This document shows positions 60,975 through 64,000 of a stretch of DNA of 64,000 bases, piece after piece. The notes under the pieces were generated by a model. The model had not been told where the DNA came from. It worked only from the letters and a program-made list of their open reading frames with translations, and searched no databases. The translations under genes were made by a program, and so were the position numbers. Within the stretch, counting starts at the first letter, position 1; the number at the start of each line of letters is the position of its first letter. The stretch is from NCBI RefSeq assembly GCF_900157305.1, contig NZ_LS974202.1, forward strand, positions 2,294,001-2,358,000. Direction: 5' to 3'. The stretch comes from Mesotoga infera (GTDB lineage: Bacteria > Thermotogota > Thermotogae > Petrotogales > Kosmotogaceae).

Positions 60975-61121
60975 GGAAACCTCCCGTATTTGAGACGAGA
61001 TAACGAAGGATCTTGGAGATGGACGAGATTACAGAATCAAATTGAGAAAGTGGGATCTAGAGAAGGATTCATCAGAACGTCCCTTGTTGTACTCTCTCTT
61101 CCTCTCGATGTTCTTCTCTCG
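60975..61121. other. Purine/pyrimidine-biased spacer between wbpD and wbpA
   Basis: 147 bp with no gene. Its minus strand is rich in GAGA-type sequence; 61110-61130 on that strand resembles part of the WbpB insert (58922-58942) at about 19 of 21 positions with one gap. Confidence 0.4.
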
Positions 61122-61853
61122 TTATTCTCGATTGTCAAAGTATTCCTGTTCTTCAATCAATTGCTCTTGTGGCACTTCTCTTATGTATCTTGCCGGGACT
61201 CCGGCGTAAATCTTTCTTGGAGCCAGGTCCCTTGTCACAACGCTCCCTGCTGCTACTAGCGCATCCTCACCAATAGTGATTCCGGGGAGAATCGTTGCAT
61301 TCGCTCCAATTCTTGCCCCTCTTTTCAATGTTGGACCTTTGAAATGCTTTTTTCTTTCTTCTGTTCTTCCTAGAAAGTTGTCGTTTGTGAATGTAACCTC
61401 AGGGGCGATAAAGCAGTAGTCTTCTATAGTTGAAAAGGCGGTTATGTATGCTCCGGTTTCAATCTTCACTCTCTTTCCGACTGAGGTTCCATTTTCGACA
61501 GTGGCTCCCTTTCCCACTATTGTCTTTTCTCCGATTTTCGTTTTCTCTCGAATAGTCGCGAGATCACCGACAAAGCACTTTTCTCCGAGTGATGCTCCCT
61601 TGTAGATGACACAAGAGGCGCCGATTGTAGTTCCATTGCCGACTGCTAAAGGCTGGAGCACTTCAGTGCTCGTGGTGGCGCTTGTGCTGGCTGCATATGG
61701 TTCCTTCCCAAGCACAGTGTTGTCACCTATTGTTACGTAGTCTCCAATGACTACTCCTTTGTGAATCACCACGTTGTGACCTATTACACAATTCTCGCCA
61801 ATCTCTGCGCCATCTTCGATTACTGTGTTTCTTCCTTTCTGGATGTCAGGCAT
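61122..61853 (-). CDS. wbpD: WbpD-like UDP-sugar N-acetyltransferase (left-handed beta helix)
   Basis: A 243-residue hexapeptide-repeat acyltransferase. Repeats such as [20 protein letters not shown] run through most of the chain. The block [21 protein letters not shown] and [20 protein letters not shown] contains the Asn-Asp-Asn loop typical of WbpD relatives. It would acetylate the 3-amino group made by the aminotransferase. The product ends EYFDNRE. Confidence 0.87.
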   Translation of the reverse strand: MPDIQKGRNTVIEDGAEIGENCVIGHNVVIHKGVVIGDYVTIGDNTVLGKEPYAASTSATTSTEVLQPLAVGNGTTIGASCVIYKGASLGEKCFVGDLATIREKTKIGEKTIVGKGATVENGTSVGKRVKIETGAYITAFSTIEDYCFIAPEVTFTNDNFLGRTEERKKHFKGPTLKRGARIGANATILPGITIGEDALVAAGSVVTRDLAPRKIYAGVPARYIREVPQEQLIEEQEYFDNRE

Positions 61854-61871
61854 GGGAATACCTCCAGATGA

Positions 61872-61907
61872 GGTTGTTAGTTGTGGGTTGTTGGTTGTAG
61901 GTTATAA
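61872..61907 (+). repeat. G/T-rich short-period repeat
   Basis: Variations of GGTTGTTAGTTGT and GGTTGTTGGTTGTAGG follow one another with a period near 14. Distinct from the G-rich A-E repeats but in the same spacer class. Confidence 0.5.
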
Positions 61908-62169
61908 GACACGAGAAAGAGGTTGTCGAGAAGCTCGCAAAGGGAGCGATACGTATCTGCGATACGAGAGATTTGAGAGAACCAAAGAGACTATGTAGTA
62001 TTTCGCTCGCACCTTCTAGAAATGAATGCAAGAGCAAGAATCTCCAAAAAATGGCAAGTGCAGACATTCCAAGCTTCTTTACACAAATACCCAGTGCCTT
62101 CTCGTTCCCCAACAAGCCACAACACCTCGGTCATATTTTCAGAGTATTTTTGTTGTCAGTCTTTTTTCT

Positions 62170-62215
62170 AAAGATCATTTCTCCTGCGCGAAGCGCACTC
62201 TCGTCAATGATCTTT
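62170..62215. repeat. Nested palindrome after the wbpE stop
   Basis: A perfect 10 bp inverted repeat (AAAGATCATT at 62170-62179 with 62206-62215) encloses an inner hairpin TGCGC-GAA-GCGCA (62185-62197). It begins five bases from the wbpE stop codon. There is no T tract on the transcribed strand (AGAAAAAAG follows), so it is more like a REP-type or structured RNA element than a terminator. Confidence 0.8.
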
Positions 62216-62220
62216 CTCTC

Positions 62221-63444
62221 TTATCTCTCGTTCTTCACAAATTCACCGATCTTCTCGACTACGTACTCAATCTCTTCGTCCGTCATCTCAGGGAATATTG
62301 GCAAAGCAAGAGTCTCTTCACAGGCTTTTTCCGTTTCCGGAAGGCTGCCTGTGGGAACTCCTAAATACTCAAAGCACTTCTGCTGGTGAAGGCCCATTGG
62401 ATAGTAGATAGATGTGCCGATACCTCTACTGGCCAGATGATCTCTCAGTCTGTCTCTCTCTTCTCTGCTGAAGCCTTCAAATCTCACCACGTACTGATGG
62501 AAGACGTGAGGATAGTAACAGTCGTGGATATGGGGTATCGGGTATAGGGTTTGGCCGGGTTTCTTTACATCTTTCTCTTCAGAAACCAGACCCGAGACCC
62601 CAGACCCCAAACCCGCTCTTTCGAAGTGCTCCGCGTACTTCTCGGCTATTTCTCTTCTTCTTTTCTGGTATTCTTCAAGGTGCCTGAGCTTTATGTTCAG
62701 CACTATCGCCTGGAGTTCGTCGAGCCTTGAATTGATCCCTATCATATCGTGAATGTACTTGACGGGAGAACCATGGACTCTGTAGCTTCTGCAGAAGGCG
62801 GCTATTTCATCGTTATCCGTTGCGATCATTCCCCCGTCGCCGTATCCTCCGAGGTTCTTTGTCGGGAAGAATGAGAAGGTCGAAATATCTCCTATCGAGC
62901 CGGTCATTTTGACAGTTCCGTCGCTGTATTTCCAGTTTGCTCCTATCGATTGGGCGCAGTCTTCGATTATCTTTATCCCGTATTTCACTTTGATCTCTTC
63001 GAGTCTCTCGAGGTCGATGGCCTGACCGAAGAGATGAACGGGAATGAAGGCCTTTATCCTTTCTCTTTCCGGGTGGGTTCTGAGTATCTCTTCTACTTTG
63101 TCGAGGTCGATGTTGTAAGTTACCGGGTCGATATCTGCAAAGAGCGGCGTCGCTCCGTTTCTCGTTATGCAGCTGACTGTCGCGAAGAAGGTATAGGGAG
63201 TTGTGATCACATAGTCTCCCGGGCCTATTCCCAGAGCAGCCACTGCTATGAGAAGAGCGTCCGATCCGTTGGCGACACCGATAGCGTGTTTCACCTCTAC
63301 AAGCTCGGCAATGTTCTTCTCGAGTTCTCTGACTGCCTCTCCAAGGATTACTCTTCCACTAGATAGAGCCTCGTCTATCTTCTGGAGAACCTCTTCTCTT
63401 AACTCATCGTATTGCCTTGTCAGATCGAATAATGGAATCTTCAT
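62221..63444 (-). CDS. wbpE: WbpE-like DegT/DnrJ/EryC1 aminotransferase with in-frame repeat insert
   Basis: A 407-residue PLP aminotransferase, expected to convert UDP-3-keto-GlcNAcA to the 3-amino sugar. PLFDLTRQYDELREEVLQ opens it. IGVANGSDALLIAVAALGIG, DIDPVTYNIDLDKVEEIL, EDCAQSIGA and the PLP lysine in FSFFPTKNLGGYGDGGMI are conserved, as are RLDELQAIVLNIKL and HQYVVRF. Between YAEHFERAG and DCYYPHVFHQYVVRF lie about 25 extra residues (GSGVSGLVSEEKDVKKPG and TLYPIPHI). They are encoded by G-rich repeats C1 and C2 and absent from typical relatives. Confidence 0.9.
   Translation of the reverse strand: MKIPLFDLTRQYDELREEVLQKIDEALSSGRVILGEAVRELEKNIAELVEVKHAIGVANGSDALLIAVAALGIGPGDYVITTPYTFFATVSCITRNGATPLFADIDPVTYNIDLDKVEEILRTHPERERIKAFIPVHLFGQAIDLERLEEIKVKYGIKIIEDCAQSIGANWKYSDGTVKMTGSIGDISTFSFFPTKNLGGYGDGGMIATDNDEIAAFCRSYRVHGSPVKYIHDMIGINSRLDELQAIVLNIKLRHLEEYQKRRREIAEKYAEHFERAGLGSGVSGLVSEEKDVKKPGQTLYPIPHIHDCYYPHVFHQYVVRFEGFSREERDRLRDHLASRGIGTSIYYPMGLHQQKCFEYLGVPTGSLPETEKACEETLALPIFPEMTDEEIEYVVEKIGEFVKNER
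62532..62554 (+). repeat. G-rich repeat C1 inside wbpE
   Basis: Shares the 15-mer GGGTATAGGGTTTGG (62540-62554) exactly with repeat A. It lies antisense within the wbpE coding region and pairs as an inverted partner with C2. Confidence 0.85.
62586..62614 (-). repeat. G-rich repeat C2 inside wbpE
   Basis: On the minus strand, the sense strand of wbpE, it has four G runs with 3-4 nt loops, so the mRNA itself could form a quadruplex. Between C1 and C2 a 7 bp stem (62558-62564 with 62581-62587) adds a hairpin. Confidence 0.85.
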
Positions 63445-63463
63445 AAGACCTCCGGTTTTCCAA

Positions 63464-63491
63464 GGGTCTGGGGTTTGGGGTATAGGGTATA
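63464..63491 (+). repeat. G-rich repeat D
   Basis: G runs with TCT, TTT and TATA loops, of the same family as A and C. Lies 20 bp upstream of the wbpE start. Confidence 0.8.
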
Positions 63492-63547
63492 GAAATCAGG
63501 ATTAACGATTGTTAAAGATTTTCTGTAACTGTTTGATTATGTTTTGC

Positions 63548-63577
63548 CAGACCCTTAACCCTATGAACCACACCCTG
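63548..63577 (-). repeat. G-rich repeat E
   Basis: Inverted partner of D, more degenerate; ends 3 bp from the stop of the next gene. D and E enclose 56 bp with no gene. Confidence 0.65.
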
Positions 63578-63579
63578 CT

Positions 63580-63999
63580 CTAATCTACTTGCTCGAGTTC
63601 CACTTTTCCCGTTCGCGATATTGTGAATACCATGACGTTTTTCATTCCGTTTTCTCTTGCGTTTTTGACTATGTTTTCTGCGTGCCTGAACGAAGCGACG
63701 ATTACTGCCGTATCTTCATTGCACGTGACTTCTTCAGGAGAGAAGACGTGTAGATCGTGAAAAGTGCCGTTTTGTTTTGCTATCGAGTCGTCGATGAAGC
63801 CTATTATCTTCATTCCCTCGGTTCTCAATACATCTGCCAGGATACCACCGATTATGCCCGCTCCGTAAAGATAGAAACTCTGGTGCTCGCTCTCCTTTAG
63901 AGTGTCAAGGACCTCGCCGAATATCTCTCTAGATTCGGTGTACAGTTTTGCCGCCTCTTTAAGATAGAGAATCGTTAAATACTGGAGCCTGAACTTTCC
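63580..63999 (-). CDS. Sugar-related Rossmann-domain protein (N-terminus outside window)
   Basis: The frame is open to the right edge, so this is a C-terminal part of at least 139 residues. A helical stretch (LQYLTILYLKEAAKLYTESR) precedes YLYGAGIIGGILADVLRTEG, a nucleotide-binding GxGxxG-like loop, then KIIGFIDDSIAKQNGTFHD, VFSPEEV and AVIVASFRHAENIV. This resembles the PglD N-terminal domain and the C-terminal domain of sugar methyltransferases or NDP-sugar enzymes. Its place upstream of wbpE suggests a polysaccharide role. The exact function cannot be read from this part. Confidence 0.65.
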   Translation of the reverse strand, partial: GKFRLQYLTILYLKEAAKLYTESREIFGEVLDTLKESEHQSFYLYGAGIIGGILADVLRTEGMKIIGFIDDSIAKQNGTFHDLHVFSPEEVTCNEDTAVIVASFRHAENIVKNARENGMKNVMVFTISRTGKVELEQVD

Positions 64000-64000
64000 G

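Larger units (their letters stand above)
61854..62220. other. Repeat-rich intergenic region between wbpE and wbpD
   Basis: 367 bp without a supportable gene. It holds a G/T-rich tandem-like stretch (61872-61907), a small hairpin (61952-61957 with 61961-61966, between GATACG copies) and a nested palindrome next to the wbpE stop (62170-62215). An open frame at 61846-62115 on the minus strand encodes QQPTTNN-type junk from the repeat. Confidence 0.55.

Noticed and set aside
61846-62389. Open frames in the wbpE-wbpD spacer and across the wbpE end
   Set aside because: They run through the G/T-rich repeat and the nested palindrome or antisense to wbpE, giving QQPTTNN-type or low-complexity products.
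59152-63577. G-rich repeats considered as a CRISPR array
   Set aside because: Copies are few, in both orientations, unequally spaced, and one pair is inside a gene; no cas genes are present.

Overview
The window looks like a chromosomal segment of a Thermotogota bacterium, most likely a mesophilic Mesotoga or Kosmotoga-like species. This is inferred from gene content, not from a search. The clues are a PPi-type phosphofructokinase, a TreT-type trehalose synthase beside a sugar ABC transporter, an HslV whose catalytic Thr follows a short MxxxHG-type propeptide, a TopA with several zinc ribbons, a zinc-type L28, split transhydrogenase alpha subunits, strong GGAGG ribosome sites and frequent TTG/GTG starts. 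Base composition is about mid-40s percent GC by eye. No rRNA, tRNA or CRISPR array was seen.

Layout. 1-1655: 3' part of a large Ig/cadherin-repeat surface protein. 1.9-5.3 kb: pntAA-pntAB-pntB, in which the NADP-binding domain of PntB is present twice as a nearly identical 463 bp repeat. 5.4-6.6 kb: PPi-phosphofructokinase. 6.7-12.4 kb (minus): LacI-type regulator, two permeases, binding protein and TreT, an apparent trehalose/maltose uptake and conversion operon with a LacI-type operator at its promoter. 12.6-18.2 kb: DegV protein, then an RND exporter, a small DUF3783-like protein and a GNAT acetyltransferase. 18.2-30.1 kb (minus): a housekeeping run of rpmB, alr, yhaM-like, topA, ddl, hslV, hslU, dprA, then fba, ackA and a double cNMP-domain protein whose start codon is not ATG, GTG or TTG. 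30.2-38.7 kb (plus): VanZ-like protein, degenerate nuclease-fold protein, type I pullulanase, MoCF-domain protein, two deoxynucleoside kinases, transglutaminase-fold protein, chorismate mutase and prephenate dehydrogenase. 38.8-46.2 kb: formate/nitrite-type channel, excisionase-like HTH protein, membrane protein, alpha/beta hydrolase, HAD phosphatase, Cys/Met PLP enzyme and a subtilisin-like lipoprotein.

47-64 kb is a surface polysaccharide locus. A plus-strand arm (pyruvyl transferase, frameshifted Wzx flippase, FrhB-like protein) converges on a long minus-strand arm. That arm carries glycosyltransferases, an ATP-grasp enzyme and four enzymes matching the WbpA/WbpB/WbpD/WbpE route to UDP-2,3-diacetamido-2,3-dideoxy-glucuronic acid.

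The most unusual content is in 58.8-63.6 kb. Short G-rich repeats, several with quadruplex-forming spacing, occur as inverted pairs. One pair encloses a four-helix-bundle (S23/IVP, Avd-related) gene. A second pair lies inside the coding sequence of the WbpE-like aminotransferase, read through in frame, and a third lies between genes. This arrangement suggests an autonomous element with internally deleted derivatives. A low-complexity in-frame insert in WbpB and a nested palindrome next to the wbpE stop codon may belong to the same story.
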